A stretch of DNA of 35,910 bases, taken from the NCBI GenBank assembly GCA_020049495.1, contig JAIFKU010000124.1:1-35910 (forward strand), in the 5' to 3' direction. The notes beneath the pieces were generated by a model that was not told the origin of the DNA, did not search any database, and saw only the letters and a program-made list of their open reading frames with translations. A program made the position numbers and the translations under genes. How positions within the stretch are numbered: the stretch's first letter is position 1; each line of letters opens with the position of its first letter. This document shows, one piece after another, positions 15,627-26,408 of the stretch. The DNA is from Accumulibacter sp. (GTDB lineage: Bacteria > Pseudomonadota > Gammaproteobacteria > Burkholderiales > Rhodocyclaceae).

Positions 15627-17528
15627 CTATTCCTCCTCTTCCGGCGTTTCATCGTCCTTGGCCGGCCCCTTGGGCAACTTGCCCAGCAGGTAGTAGTCGA
15701 TCACCATGCGGGCGATCGGTGCGGCGGATTGGGCTCCGAAACCGCCGTTCTCGACCAGGACGGCAAGGGCAATTCTGGGCTGGTCTGCCGGTGCAAAGGC
15801 GATGAACAGGGCATGGTCACGCAGTTCCTGTTTCAGCTTGCTCGCTTTGTATTCCGCGCCTTTCAGGCTGAATACCTGCGCTGTCCCGGTCTTGCCGCCG
15901 GATTCGTATTCGGCACCGGCGAAAGCGCGGGCACCGGTTCCTTCCTTATTGACGCCAACCATCGCTTTCTTGATGAATTCTATATTTTGCGGCTTCCACG
16001 GGAGCGTGCGCAAAGGTTCGCGTTCAATCAGGGTTTTTTCGCCTGTCTTGCTGTTGGTGATGTACCTGACGAGGTGCGGCCGAAAGATTACGCCATTGTT
16101 GGCCAAAGCCGCCATGGCTTGCGCCAGCTGGATCGGAGTGTACGCGTTATAGCCCTGGCCGATGCCGATCGAGATGGTCTCGCCGGCAAACCATTTCTGC
16201 TGTTCCGGGCGCTTGAAGCGGCGTTTCTTCCATTCCTGTGAAGGCAGGACACCCTCCGATTCACCTTCGATATCGACTCCCGTTTTCATGCCGAGTCCCA
16301 GCTGACCCATGAAACGGGAAATGTTGTCGATCCCCATGTCGTTGGCCAGTATGTAGTAGTAGGTGTCACACGACACAACAATTGACTTGTACATGTCAAC
16401 GAGGCCATGCCCGCCCTTCTTGTCGTCTCGAAAGGTGTGTCCGCCGAAAGTAAAAAACCCGGGATCGGAAATCGCCTGACCCGGCGTACGCTTGCCCAGT
16501 TCAAGCGCGGCGAGCGCCATGAAGGGTTTGAACGTCGAGCCCGGGGGATAGGCGCCATTCAGCGCCCGGTTAATCATCGGCCGATCCGGTGAGTTGTTGA
16601 GTTGATCCCAGTCTTCCGAGCGGATGCCGTCGACAAAAAGATTCGGATCAAAAGAGGGCGTGGAAACCAGGGCGAGAATGCCTCCGGTTGACGGCTCGAT
16701 GGCGACCAGCGCGCCGCGTCGGTCGCCAAAGGCTTTTTCCGTAATTTCCTGCAGCCTGGCATCGAGCGTCAAAGTGAGGTTGTTGCCGGAAACCGGTGCG
16801 GTACGCGAGAGGTTGCGAACGGCCCGTCCGCCGGCGTCAATCTCGACTTCCTCATATCCGGTTTCGCCATGCAGTTGAAACTCGTATTTCTGCTCGAGTC
16901 CAGTCTTTCCGATATGGTCGGTCCCCTTGTAATTGGCCTCCTGCTCGTTTTTCTCAATGGTTTCCAGATCGGTACTGTTGATGCGATTGATATAGCCGAG
17001 GGCGTGCGCGGCAACCGATCCAAGCGGATACTGGCGGAACAGGCGCGCCTTGACTTCGATGCCAGGGAAAAGATAGCGATGGGCGGCAAAACGGGCGACT
17101 TCCTCGTCAGAGAGTCGCGTACGAATGGGCAGGCTTTCAAAGGACTTGCTTTCTTCGAGCAGTTTGCGGAAACGCCGCCGGTCCTTGGGAAGGATTTCGA
17201 TTAACTTACCCAGACTGTCGATCGTTTCATCAAGGTTCTCGATTTTCGAGGGTGTGATTTCGAGAGTAAATGCAGTGTAATTCCGCGCCAGAACGGTTCC
17301 ATTACGGTCAAGGATAACACCCCGGTTTGGCGTAATCGGCACCAGCGAGATGCGATTGTCCTCGGCTCGGGTCGTGTAGTAATCATGCCGGATGATTTGC
17401 AGGTAAACAAAACGTCCGATCAGCAGAGCAAAGGCCAGTACCACAATGCTTGCGGCAAAGGCAATGCGGAAGCGGAAACGATCAAGTTCACTATCCTGGG
17501 TGTTCAGTTGGGAATACCGGAGGCGCAA
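15627..17528 (-). CDS. mrdA: Penicillin-binding protein 2 (elongasome transpeptidase)
   Basis: A 633-residue class B PBP that cross-links peptidoglycan in the lateral wall with RodA. It has an N-terminal membrane anchor (about 22-46), a pedestal/dimerisation domain starting at ITPNRGVILDRNG and a C-terminal transpeptidase domain. The domain carries the three active-site motifs: S331-T-F-K334, S386-C-D388 and K546-T-G548. The acidic C-terminal tail (DDETPEEEE) is distinctive. The start is a TTG (17528); there is no nearby ATG, and GAGGG lies about 10 bases upstream. It follows mreD by 11 bases and precedes rodA by three. Confidence 0.96.
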   Translation of the reverse strand: MRLRYSQLNTQDSELDRFRFRIAFAASIVVLAFALLIGRFVYLQIIRHDYYTTRAEDNRISLVPITPNRGVILDRNGTVLARNYTAFTLEITPSKIENLDETIDSLGKLIEILPKDRRRFRKLLEESKSFESLPIRTRLSDEEVARFAAHRYLFPGIEVKARLFRQYPLGSVAAHALGYINRINSTDLETIEKNEQEANYKGTDHIGKTGLEQKYEFQLHGETGYEEVEIDAGGRAVRNLSRTAPVSGNNLTLTLDARLQEITEKAFGDRRGALVAIEPSTGGILALVSTPSFDPNLFVDGIRSEDWDQLNNSPDRPMINRALNGAYPPGSTFKPFMALAALELGKRTPGQAISDPGFFTFGGHTFRDDKKGGHGLVDMYKSIVVSCDTYYYILANDMGIDNISRFMGQLGLGMKTGVDIEGESEGVLPSQEWKKRRFKRPEQQKWFAGETISIGIGQGYNAYTPIQLAQAMAALANNGVIFRPHLVRYITNSKTGEKTLIEREPLRTLPWKPQNIEFIKKAMVGVNKEGTGARAFAGAEYESGGKTGTAQVFSLKGAEYKASKLKQELRDHALFIAFAPADQPRIALAVLVENGGFGAQSAAPIARMVIDYYLLGKLPKGPAKDDETPEEEE

Positions 17529-17539
17529 GGCAGAGACCC

Positions 17540-18061
17540 TCAGATTGGCCGGTTGGCGTCGCGGTCAACCGGCTGATACTGCGGCAGCAGGAGTACAAAG
17601 GTCAGCGGCAACCAGGCCAGGGTACCGACCAGCGGGCCGATAAAGTAACTCAATCCGGGAAGTTCGGTACCGGGCATAGCGCGTACGGCGAGCTGTACGA
17701 ACTGCACCAGCATCAACAGCGGCAGGACATGCAAGGCCTGCTGACCGAGCGGGAACCACAGGATGCGGCGCGACAGGGTGGACGCTGCATAGGAGGCCAG
17801 CACATAGGCCAGTGCGTGCTGCCCCATCAGGCTGGCATCGGCAACATCCATGGCCAGGCCGAGAATAAAGCCGCTACCCATGCCGACACGACGCGGTTCA
17901 CGAATGCTCCAGAAAATGGTGACCAGGGCGATCCAGTCCGGCATCCATGGCCAGGCCGAGGTCGGCAAGAAGTTCAGCGCCAGTGCAACAAGCAGAGTTA
18001 CCAGGACAAACCAGGGGCGAACAGGCTGCAGAATGCGCGAAGAAGAGAAGGTGGGTTGCAT
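17540..18061 (-). CDS. mreD: Rod shape-determining protein MreD
   Basis: A 173-residue inner-membrane protein with about five hydrophobic helices, including FVLVTLLVALALNFLP and a C-terminal LVGTLAWLPLTFVLLLP. It is part of the MreBCD-RodA-PBP2 elongasome, where it links MreC and the synthases. MreD sequences diverge strongly. Identification rests on size, topology, the internal GSGFILGLAMDVADASLMGQ segment typical of the family, and its position four bases after mreC and before mrdA. Confidence 0.92.
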   Translation of the reverse strand: MQPTFSSSRILQPVRPWFVLVTLLVALALNFLPTSAWPWMPDWIALVTIFWSIREPRRVGMGSGFILGLAMDVADASLMGQHALAYVLASYAASTLSRRILWFPLGQQALHVLPLLMLVQFVQLAVRAMPGTELPGLSYFIGPLVGTLAWLPLTFVLLLPQYQPVDRDANRPI

Positions 18062-18065
18062 CAGC

Positions 18066-18995
18066 TTATTCCCTTTTCAGGTGCCTTTTCTTTGCCCCGG
18101 GTTTGAGGGGAGTTTTCGTACCACCGGCAGCGGCCTCGGTTGTCAATTGCGATGGTAGAAGGGTCGTTGCACGCGGATCGAGCACCATGACTTCACCGAA
18201 GTTTTCGACCCCGGCGACAGGCACGCAAAAGATGCGGGCGAAGGAGTACGACGTGTCGCGCTCGATATGCACGACTTTGGCAACCGGCAGTCCGGGCAGG
18301 AAGATGCCGTCCAGTCCTGAAGTGACCAGCAGGTCACCATTCTGGACATCCGCATTGGCCGGCATGAAGCGCAGCTCAAGCTGGCCGTTGCCGAGCCCGA
18401 AAACCACCGAGCGCAGCCCGGTGCGGACAATCTGAACCGGCACCGCCTGGTCCTTGTCGGTAATCAGCGTGATTTCCGAAACAAAGGGAAAGATCCTTGT
18501 CACCTGACCGACGACACCGGCATCATCGATCACCGGTTGCCCGGCAACTATCTTGTCCTGCTGACCTTTGTCGACGATCACGCGGCGAGTAAAAGGATCG
18601 CGCGCGGCATAAAGGATCTGGGTGACCTGCCCATTTCCCTGCTGTCGCCCCTTGACGTCGAGCAACTTGCGCAGCCGTTCGTTTTCGGCCTCAAGATGGC
18701 GTGTGCGCAACAGTGTTTCGGCACCGTCCAGTTGTGCACGTTTCAGGCGGCTGTTCTCATCCTGGAAACGTGCGATGCTGGAAAAATAGCTGGCGGCATT
18801 CTCAAAAAACTGAACGGGCGCGTGCGCGGCCTGTTGCAAGGGGTGTGTCAGCAGTGACACCCCCTGTCTCAGCAGTTCCAGAGTCTGAAAGCGGGCATCG
18901 ATGAAGATCAGCGCCAGTGAAAGTCCGGCGTAGAACGACAGCCGGGCCAGCGGTGCCGGGCCGCGTTTGAAAAACGGTGGCGGCTGATGATCCAT
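18066..18995 (-). CDS. mreC: Rod shape-determining protein MreC
   Basis: A 309-residue bitopic protein: short cytoplasmic tail, one transmembrane helix (about 20-38), then a periplasmic coiled coil (about 65-105, with FQDENSRLKRAQ and LEAENERLRKLL) and two beta-barrel subdomains. MreC activates PBP2/RodA from the periplasm. A Lys/Arg-rich C-terminus (KPGAKKRHLKRE) ends the protein. I chose ATG 18995 (MDHQPPPFF); an in-frame TTG at 19028 would translate the heptamer repeat and has no ribosome site. Upstream of the start only a weak GAAG is available, inside the base of a predicted hairpin, so translation may be modulated. Confidence 0.93.
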   Translation of the reverse strand: MDHQPPPFFKRGPAPLARLSFYAGLSLALIFIDARFQTLELLRQGVSLLTHPLQQAAHAPVQFFENAASYFSSIARFQDENSRLKRAQLDGAETLLRTRHLEAENERLRKLLDVKGRQQGNGQVTQILYAARDPFTRRVIVDKGQQDKIVAGQPVIDDAGVVGQVTRIFPFVSEITLITDKDQAVPVQIVRTGLRSVVFGLGNGQLELRFMPANADVQNGDLLVTSGLDGIFLPGLPVAKVVHIERDTSYSFARIFCVPVAGVENFGEVMVLDPRATTLLPSQLTTEAAAGGTKTPLKPGAKKRHLKRE

Positions 18996-19003
18996 TGACT
19001 TCA

Positions 19004-19073
19004 GTGAGGAGTAAGGAGTAAGGAGCAAGGAGGGAGAAGCGGGCCTAAGGTTTTACTCCTCACTCCTCACTCC
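19004..19073. repeat. Heptanucleotide tandem repeats forming a long inverted repeat between mreB and mreC
   Basis: On + there are successive heptamers GTGAGGA, GTAAGGA, GTAAGGA, GCAAGGA (19004-19031). Two and a half copies of ACTCCTC follow (19055-19073). In the minus-strand transcript the two arms can pair over 17 bp (two G-U pairs), 8-10 bases before the mreC start codon and 12 bases after the mreB stop. The register can slip by seven bases. Copy number may vary between strains. Confidence 0.8.
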
Positions 19074-19084
19074 AAACTCATCAC

Positions 19085-20176
<1,092 letters not shown>

Positions 20177-20228
20177 TTATGATACCTTATATGGCTCCCC
20201 ATTTTAATATCTTACTGATTTCACAATC

Positions 20229-20534
20229 ATGTCGCTTACACTGGAACAAGTCCGGCGCGTTGCCCATCTCGCCCGGATCGAAGTCAGCGACGCCGAGGCA
20301 GAATCCACACTCGGCCACCTGAACGGAATTTTTGCCCTGATCGAAGCCATGCAGGCGGTCGACACCAGAGGCGTCGAGCCGATGGCCCACGCGCAGGATC
20401 TCGCCCAGCGCTTACGCGCCGATTGCGTAACCGAATCCCTTGGGCTACCCGCCCTGGCCCGGCGCGCCGGCTTCCAGGACGTTGCGCCGGAAACCGAAGC
20501 CGGGCTTTACCTCGTGCCCAGGGTGATCGAATGA
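20229..20534 (+). CDS. gatC: Asp-tRNA(Asn)/Glu-tRNA(Gln) amidotransferase subunit C
   Basis: A 101-residue subunit that stabilises GatA within the GatCAB complex, which converts Glu-tRNA(Gln) and/or Asp-tRNA(Asn) to the amidated form. The N-terminal helical segment [19 protein letters not shown] and the C-terminal [13 protein letters not shown] (FxVPxVIE signature) are clear. The stop overlaps the gatA start as ATGA (20531-20534), so translation is coupled. First gene of the gat operon, divergent from mreB. Confidence 0.96.
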   Translation: MSLTLEQVRRVAHLARIEVSDAEAESTLGHLNGIFALIEAMQAVDTRGVEPMAHAQDLAQRLRADCVTESLGLPALARRAGFQDVAPETEAGLYLVPRVIE

Positions 20535-22000
20535 TTTCGCGTAGCGTATCGGCCCTCGTGCAGGCATTGGCCGAGCGAGAGATTTCCAGCGTCGAACTGA
20601 CACAGCTCTATCTCGACCGGATCGCCCGCCATAACCTGGCACTCAACGCCTTTGTTACCGTTGATCCTGAAAAGAGCCTGGCGCAAGCAAAACGGGCCGA
20701 TGAACGGCGCGCCGCTGGGCAGGCAACGCCGCTGACCGGCATTCCGCTGGCGCAAAAGGATATTTTCTGCACCCAAGGCTGGCTGACCACCTGCGGCTCG
20801 AAAATGCTCGGCAATTTTGTCAGTCCCTACGATGCCACGGTGATCGAGCATTTCAACGCGACCGGTGCCGTCATTCTCGGCAAGACGAACATGGATGAAT
20901 TCGCCATGGGTTCGTCGAACGAAACCTCGCATTTCGGTGCGGTGAAGAATCCGTGGGACACGGCACGTGTTCCCGGCGGTTCGTCAGGCGGCTCGGCCGC
21001 AGCCGTGGCAGCGCTTCTTGCCCCGGCGGCCACCGGGACCGACACCGGCGGATCAATCCGCCAGCCGGCGTCCATGTGCAACCTGACCGGTCTGAAGCCG
21101 ACCTATGGCGTGGTCTCGCGCTACGGCATGATCGCCTATGCCTCCTCGCTCGACCAGGGCGGACCGATAGCCCGCTCGGCTGAAGATTGCGCATTGCTGC
21201 TCAATACCATGGCCGGGTTCGACGAACGCGATTCGACCAGCCTTGAACGTAGCAGGGAAGACTACAGCCGCGAGCTTTCCGCCAGGACTCCAGAAAAGCC
21301 TCTGGCCGGCCTGAAAATCGGTCTGCCCGGCGAGTTTTTTGGCGAGGGTTGTGCTCCCGAAGTCATGCAACTCGTCGCAGAAGCCATCGTCGAATACCGC
21401 AAGCTGGGCGCGGAAACAGTCGACATCAGCCTGCCCAATATGAAGCTTTCGGTGCCGGCTTATTACGTGATCGCTCCGGCGGAGGCCAGTTCAAACCTGT
21501 CGCGCTTTGACGGCGTGCGCTATGGCTATCGTGCTCCGGAATACGACGATCTCGACGACATGTACGCCAGGAGCCGTGCCCAGGGCTTCGGCGCCGAGGT
21601 CAAGCGGCGTATCCTGATCGGTACCTACGTGCTCTCGCACGGCTACTACGACGCCTACTACCTGCAGGCGCAACGCATCCGGCGCCTGATCGCCAATGAT
21701 TTCATAGCCGCCTTCAAGCAGTGCGACGTGATCATGGGTCCAACCAGCCCGAGCACTGCATTCAGGATCGGAGAAAAGGCTTCCGACCCTGTACAGATGT
21801 ATCTCTCCGACATTTACACGATTGCCGTCAATCTGGCCGGACTGCCGGGCCTGTCGCTGCCTTGCGGGTTTGCCAGCGGCTTGCCGGCCGGCCTGCAACT
21901 GATTGGCGACTATTTCAGCGAAGCCCGGCTGCTCAACGTCGCACACCGCTACCAGCAGGTTACCGACTGGCACCAGCAGTATCCGGCTGGTTTCGACTGA
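20531..22000 (+). CDS. gatA: Asp-tRNA(Asn)/Glu-tRNA(Gln) amidotransferase subunit A
   Basis: The 489-residue amidase subunit that releases ammonia from glutamine or asparagine. The amidase-signature Ser-cisSer-Lys triad is complete: K76 (LAQKDIF), S151 (PGGSSGGS) and nucleophile S175 ([13 protein letters not shown]). Numbering is offset by three from Staphylococcus GatA (K79/S154/S178). The frame stays open 108 bases further upstream, but the start at 20531 is set by the ATGA overlap with gatC and the normal N-terminus [10 protein letters not shown]. It precedes a lipoprotein gene rather than gatB. Confidence 0.97.
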   Translation: MISRSVSALVQALAEREISSVELTQLYLDRIARHNLALNAFVTVDPEKSLAQAKRADERRAAGQATPLTGIPLAQKDIFCTQGWLTTCGSKMLGNFVSPYDATVIEHFNATGAVILGKTNMDEFAMGSSNETSHFGAVKNPWDTARVPGGSSGGSAAAVAALLAPAATGTDTGGSIRQPASMCNLTGLKPTYGVVSRYGMIAYASSLDQGGPIARSAEDCALLLNTMAGFDERDSTSLERSREDYSRELSARTPEKPLAGLKIGLPGEFFGEGCAPEVMQLVAEAIVEYRKLGAETVDISLPNMKLSVPAYYVIAPAEASSNLSRFDGVRYGYRAPEYDDLDDMYARSRAQGFGAEVKRRILIGTYVLSHGYYDAYYLQAQRIRRLIANDFIAAFKQCDVIMGPTSPSTAFRIGEKASDPVQMYLSDIYTIAVNLAGLPGLSLPCGFASGLPAGLQLIGDYFSEARLLNVAHRYQQVTDWHQQYPAGFD

Positions 22001-22008
22001 GCAGCCTG

Positions 22009-22548
22009 ATGAAACTGATCCACGCCGCCGCGTTGCTGGCCTTGCTGCTCGGTGCCTGCACAACGCCGGTACCGGTGCCGGTACCGGAGCCCGTGTCAAC
22101 CCCGGTCGAGCCGGTAGCGACAGTGGCCAAGCCGGAACCGGTGGAGCGGATCAAGTCGCAACCACTCAAGCATCTGCTCGGTCGATCGATCAAACCGATA
22201 CCGGATCAGGCGCTGGAGGTCCGCACCCGGTGCAGTTTTCGCGATGTCGCCGGCGGGCGCGGGACCATGGACCTGCTGGTGACGAATGCCGAGGTAAAGC
22301 GCTTCGTCGCCGAAGTGAACATCCCGAAGCAGGGTCTGTGCCGCTTTGACATGAAAACTTTCAAGCAGACGGCCCGCTTGCCGAACGTCGTGCTGACCGA
22401 CGCGGCCAGCGGCTGTGTGGTGCGCATGTGGGAGCAGGAAAAAGGCGTTACGGTCGCCTTCAACGCCTGTCAGTCAAAGTGTGGCGGCGACGCGTTCAGT
22501 TATCTCTGGCCGATCCTGGTGGATACCCGGAATGGCCGCTGTTCTTGA
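22009..22548 (+). CDS. Uncharacterised six-cysteine lipoprotein between gatA and gatB
   Basis: A 179-residue protein I do not recognise. A lipobox LLLGAC puts the lipidated cysteine at residue 17, followed by a Pro/Val/Glu-rich spacer (19-50). The globular part holds six further cysteines (75, 111, 136, 154, 158, 178), consistent with disulfides in the periplasm. It begins eight bases after gatA and ends 27 bases before gatB, so it is almost certainly cotranscribed with them although no link to tRNA amidation is apparent. The start is ATG 22009, giving the classical signal peptide. No frameshift or remnant character is seen. Confidence 0.85.
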   Translation: MKLIHAAALLALLLGACTTPVPVPVPEPVSTPVEPVATVAKPEPVERIKSQPLKHLLGRSIKPIPDQALEVRTRCSFRDVAGGRGTMDLLVTNAEVKRFVAEVNIPKQGLCRFDMKTFKQTARLPNVVLTDAASGCVVRMWEQEKGVTVAFNACQSKCGGDAFSYLWPILVDTRNGRCS

Positions 22549-22575
22549 TCGATGAATCAGAGTGAGTAAAGCGCA

Positions 22576-24027
22576 ATGAAACAATGGGAAATCGTAATCG
22601 GCATCGAGACACATGCCCAGCTTTCGACGCAGTCAAAAATTTTCTCCGGCAGTTCAACGGCCTTCGGTGCCGAACCCAACGTCCAAGCCAACGCGGTCGA
22701 TATCGCCCTGCCCGGCGTGCTGCCAGTACTCAACAAGAGTGTGGTTGAATGCGCCATCCGCTTCGGCCTGGCGGTTAACGGAGAGGTGGCAGAAAAATCG
22801 GTTTTTGCGCGCAAGAATTACTTCTATCCCGATCTGCCCAAGGGCTACCAGATCAGCCAGTACGAGCATCCGGTCGTCGTTGGCGGCAAAATGACGATCC
22901 AGATGGGTCAGGGCGACAGCCTCACGGAAAAGACCATCAACCTGACCCGCGCGCATCTGGAAGAGGACGCCGGCAAATCACTGCACGAGGATTTCCATGG
23001 CAAGACGGGCATCGATCTCAATCGCGCCGGCACGCCACTGCTCGAAATCGTCAGCGAACCCGACATGCGTTCTTCCGCCGAAGCCGTGGCCTATGCCAAG
23101 GCATTGCACGCGCTGGTGCGCTGGATCGGCATTTGTGACGGCAACATGCAGGAAGGCTCGTTCCGCTGTGACGCCAATGTTTCGGTGCGTCCGTTCGGGC
23201 AAAAGGAGTTTGGCACACGGCGTGAAATCAAGAATCTCAACTCTTTCCGCTTCATGCAGCAGGCCATCGATTTCGAAGTGCAATGGCAGATCGCAACGAT
23301 CGAAGATGGCGGGCGCATCGAGCAGGCCACCGTGCTGTTTGACCCGGACAGCGGCGAGACCCGCGCCATGCGCTCCAAGGAGGACGCGCACGACTACCGC
23401 TACTTCCCCGACCCCGACCTGCTGCCGCTGATCATCGACCGCCAATGGGTCGAGCGTATCCGTGCCGGCATGCCCGAATTGCCGGCGGCCAAGCGTGAGC
23501 GCTTTGTCAGGGACTATGCCCTGTCGGCCTACGATGCGACGGCCTTGACGGCCTCGCTGGAAATTGCCGACTACTACGAAGCAGCGCTTGCCGTTGCCGG
23601 CAATGCCAGCGCCAAGCCCTGCGCCAACTGGGTCAGCGTCGAACTAGCGGCACGTCTGAACAAGGACGGCAAGGACATCAGTGCAGCACCGGTGGCGGCC
23701 GCGCAACTGGGCGGCCTCGTCGCGCGCATTGCCGACAGCACGATCTCCAACAACATCGCCAGGAAGGTCTTCGAGGGGCTATGGAATGGCGAGGGCAGCA
23801 CGGCCGACGAGATCATCGAAAAGCAGGGGCTGAAACAGATCACCGACAGCGGCGCCATCGAAGCACTGATCGACGGGGTGCTGGCGGCAAATGCGTCAAT
23901 GGTTGCCGAGTTCAGGGCCGGCAAGGAGAAGGCATTCAATGCGCTGGTCGGCCAGGCGATGAAGGCAACCAAGGGCAAGGCCAACCCGCAGCAGGTCAAT
24001 GACCTGCTGCGCAAGAAACTCGGCTAG
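22576..24027 (+). CDS. gatB: Asp-tRNA(Asn)/Glu-tRNA(Gln) amidotransferase subunit B
   Basis: A 483-residue subunit that binds the misacylated tRNA, phosphorylates its side-chain carboxylate with ATP and receives ammonia from GatA. N-terminal [37 protein letters not shown] and the conserved DFNR-like [19 protein letters not shown] mark the GatB cradle domain. The C-terminal helical and YqeY-like tail ends [14 protein letters not shown]. Length is normal. Last gene of gatC-gatA-lipoprotein-gatB. Confidence 0.97.
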   Translation: MKQWEIVIGIETHAQLSTQSKIFSGSSTAFGAEPNVQANAVDIALPGVLPVLNKSVVECAIRFGLAVNGEVAEKSVFARKNYFYPDLPKGYQISQYEHPVVVGGKMTIQMGQGDSLTEKTINLTRAHLEEDAGKSLHEDFHGKTGIDLNRAGTPLLEIVSEPDMRSSAEAVAYAKALHALVRWIGICDGNMQEGSFRCDANVSVRPFGQKEFGTRREIKNLNSFRFMQQAIDFEVQWQIATIEDGGRIEQATVLFDPDSGETRAMRSKEDAHDYRYFPDPDLLPLIIDRQWVERIRAGMPELPAAKRERFVRDYALSAYDATALTASLEIADYYEAALAVAGNASAKPCANWVSVELAARLNKDGKDISAAPVAAAQLGGLVARIADSTISNNIARKVFEGLWNGEGSTADEIIEKQGLKQITDSGAIEALIDGVLAANASMVAEFRAGKEKAFNALVGQAMKATKGKANPQQVNDLLRKKLG

Positions 24028-24045
24028 GGAAACACTGAATAATTC

Positions 24046-24139
24046 GTCACACCGGCGAAAGCGCCCCGCAGGAAGTACCCTTGGGGTGCCGGTGTCCAGT
24101 ACCTTGATTTTCCTGGATTCCGGCTTTCGCCGGAATGAC
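24046..24139. repeat. Dispersed short palindromic repeat (GTCATTCCGGCG-type), copy 1
   Basis: The segment opens with GTCACACCGGCGAAAGC and closes with ATTCCGGC-TTTC-GCCGGAAT-GAC, whose hairpin (24117-24136) is perfect. The ends are inverted with respect to one another. The same organisation with GC-richer cores recurs at 30851-30917. Such GTCATTCCGGCGAAAGCCGGAATCC-like units are widespread in betaproteobacterial intergenic DNA. It may also act as a gatB transcript terminator. Confidence 0.7.
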
Positions 24140-24207
24140 AATTCGTCATGTAATCAGCGCCTCCCTAGGGAATATCGGCTCCGTCAGTACAGCAGGGCGT
24201 CCGTACT

Positions 24208-24861
24208 TCAGCGCAAAATGGTGCGTCGACCGAGGTCGATGAAGCGGCGCTTGTCCTCGTCGTACTTGTCGCGGATGATATCGAGTTCCAGCTTCTTGGC
24301 CTCGATGATCGACTCCTGTGCCTTGATCTCATTGTCCGCGTCGCGCAGGCCTTTCTGGATTTCAGGCGGCAGCTTTTTCTTCTTGTAGAATTCGGCTTCA
24401 TTCTCGAATTTCTTGCGCTGGGCACGAATTTCAGTGATTTTCACTTCCGCCGCCTTGATCGACTTCTTGACATCCTCCTGGGCGCGCAGACGCATCGCCT
24501 CGATGTCCTGTTCAGTGCCGTAGGTATTGAGCAGGGCCTGATCCTTGCGCTGCTGTTCCCTGAGCGTGGTCTCATCGGCCTTGCGCTTTGCCTCTTCGGC
24601 TGCACGCTGGGCGCGTTGTTCGGCGGTCAACGGGGCCTCGACGGTACGCACGGTACGGCCCGAATCGCCAAGCTCACGATAGGCGCGTCCGTAACATTCA
24701 GGGGGCAGGATATCGCCGCACACCTGCTTGCCGTTGTTATCGTTACAGCAAAAGAGTTTTCCAGCCGCCAGTGCCGGACTGACCGCTCCCGGCAACAGTG
24801 CGGACATGAAGAGCAGCAGGAGTGCCAGTACAGGCGGTCTATTTAGCGTGATCAACACCAT
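24208..24861 (-). CDS. Putative periplasmic DUF4124-like protein with coiled coil
   Basis: A 217-residue protein of unknown function. The N-terminus is a signal peptide ending near ALAAG (34). A short domain with C38, C39, C48 and C56 ([17 protein letters not shown]) resembles the DUF4124 domain. The remainder (about 80-210) is charged and predicted helical/coiled coil, rich in Lys, Glu and Arg. Its start overlaps the 3' end of pyrE by 23 bases on the same strand. GGAG sits only one base before the ATG at 24861, so GTG 24858 or TTG 24855 may be the real start. The gene is probably translated by coupling with pyrE. Confidence 0.75.
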   Translation of the reverse strand: MVLITLNRPPVLALLLLFMSALLPGAVSPALAAGKLFCCNDNNGKQVCGDILPPECYGRAYRELGDSGRTVRTVEAPLTAEQRAQRAAEEAKRKADETTLREQQRKDQALLNTYGTEQDIEAMRLRAQEDVKKSIKAAEVKITEIRAQRKKFENEAEFYKKKKLPPEIQKGLRDADNEIKAQESIIEAKKLELDIIRDKYDEDKRRFIDLGRRTILR

Positions 24862-25486
24862 ACTCCTGCCGGTAACGCATCACCGCCGCTTCATAATCCC
24901 TGAAATCCGGCTGATCGCGCAGAAAGGCCATCAGATCATCCAGCGTGGCCACCGCCACGACCGGGATGCCATAATCACGCTCGACTTCCTGCACTGCAGA
25001 CAATTCACCGGTTCCGCGTTCCATGCGGTCAAGCGCGATGACCACCCCGCAAGGGGTAGCTCCTGCCGCACGGATCAGTTCGACCGATTCGCGCACCGAG
25101 GTGCCGGCCGAGATCACATCGTCGATGATCAGCACCCGACCGGTCAGTTGCGCACCGATGATGCTGCCACCCTCACCGTGATCCTTGGCTTCCTTGCGAT
25201 TGAAGGCGAAGGGCAGATTGCGTCCGGAACGCGCCAGAGCCAGCGCACTCACGGCAACCAGCGGAATGCCCTTGTAGGCGGGACCGAACAGCGCGTCGAT
25301 TTCAATGCCGCTGGCGAGAATCGCCTTGGCGTAGAATTGCGACAGTCGATCGAGCGCGGTGCCGTCGTTGAACAGACCGGCGTTGAAGAAGTAGGGCGAC
25401 AGTCGTCCCGCCTTGGTCTTGAACTCGCCAAAACGCAAAACGTTCTGTTTCAGGGCAAAATCGATGAATTCCTGACGAAAGTCCAT
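24839..25486 (-). CDS. pyrE: Orotate phosphoribosyltransferase
   Basis: A 215-residue cytoplasmic enzyme of de novo pyrimidine synthesis that joins orotate and PRPP to give OMP. The PRPP-binding loop is clear as [17 protein letters not shown]. The N-terminal [18 protein letters not shown] and [15 protein letters not shown] (flexible catalytic loop with K/H residues) are as in Gram-negative PyrE. Start ATG 25486. It is divergent from xth across 37 bases and overlaps the following DUF4124-like gene. Confidence 0.97.
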   Translation of the reverse strand: MDFRQEFIDFALKQNVLRFGEFKTKAGRLSPYFFNAGLFNDGTALDRLSQFYAKAILASGIEIDALFGPAYKGIPLVAVSALALARSGRNLPFAFNRKEAKDHGEGGSIIGAQLTGRVLIIDDVISAGTSVRESVELIRAAGATPCGVVIALDRMERGTGELSAVQEVERDYGIPVVAVATLDDLMAFLRDQPDFRDYEAAVMRYRQEYGVDHAK

Positions 25487-25523
25487 ATCGCACCAAGCAG
25501 AGTTACATCAACACGGAACCCAC

Positions 25524-26306
25524 ATGTTACGCATCATTACATTAAATCTCAACGGCATCCGTTCGGCGTGGACCAAAGGCGTCTTGCCCTGGGCGGCGGC
25601 GCAGAGTGCCGACGTCGTCTGCCTGCAGGAGCTCAAGGCGCAGACGGTCGATTTTTCCGCCGAAATGAAAACGCCGGACGGCCTGCAGGCCTACTATCAC
25701 TGCGCCGAAAAGAAAGGCTATAGCGGCGTCGGACTGTGGTGCCGGCGTGCGCCGGACAAGGTAATCGAAGGCGTCGGCAATACCGAATTCGATGCCGAAG
25801 GCCGCTATCTGCGTGCCGACTTCGGCAATCTTTCAGTGATTTCGCTCTACCTGCCTTCGGGTTCGAGTTCGCCGGAACGTCAGGAGGCCAAATTCCGCTT
25901 CATGGCCATTTTCCACCCGCATCTTGCCGAACTGGCCAGGAGCGGTCGCGACGTGGTGGTGTGCGGCGACTGGAACATCGCGCATCAGGAAATCGACCTC
26001 AGAAACTGGAAAAGCAACCGCAAGAACTCCGGATTCCTGCCCGAGGAGCGCGCCTGGATAAGCCGTGTGCTGGACGAAAGCGGCTGGTGCGACGTCTATC
26101 GCCGCTTGCACCCGGCGACGACCGACGAGTGCTACACGTGGTGGTCAAATCGCGGCCAGGCCTGGGCCAAGAACGTGGGCTGGCGGCTGGATTATCAGTT
26201 GGCGACTCCGGGCATAGCTCGTACCGCACGCAAAGCATCCGTCTACAAGGAACAACGCTTTAGCGACCATGCGCCGCTGACGGTCGATTACGATTTCAAC
26301 ACCTGA
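25524..26306 (+). CDS. xth: Exodeoxyribonuclease III (AP endonuclease, ExoIII family)
   Basis: A 260-residue Mg2+-dependent nuclease for base-excision repair. EEP-fold motifs in order: NLNGIRSAW near the start; LQELKAQ with metal ligand E36; GDWNIAH with the catalytic Asp/Asn pair near 149-151; the DNA-contact run DLRNWKSNRKNSGF; DYQLATPGI; and the terminal SDHAPL with D248/H249. The closest type is ExoA/XthA of betaproteobacteria. Start ATG 25524. It converges with the lactonase gene; the 102-base gap between them shows no recognisable terminator. Confidence 0.95.
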   Translation: MLRIITLNLNGIRSAWTKGVLPWAAAQSADVVCLQELKAQTVDFSAEMKTPDGLQAYYHCAEKKGYSGVGLWCRRAPDKVIEGVGNTEFDAEGRYLRADFGNLSVISLYLPSGSSSPERQEAKFRFMAIFHPHLAELARSGRDVVVCGDWNIAHQEIDLRNWKSNRKNSGFLPEERAWISRVLDESGWCDVYRRLHPATTDECYTWWSNRGQAWAKNVGWRLDYQLATPGIARTARKASVYKEQRFSDHAPLTVDYDFNT

Positions 26307-26408
26307 ACTCTCGAGACCAACTCCGCTTATAGCGACAGTTGAAAATGGCCCAGTTTGAACGACAGGTGGGCGATGCTAAACAAGGGTGTTAAACAATCTT
26401 CTGGGGTT

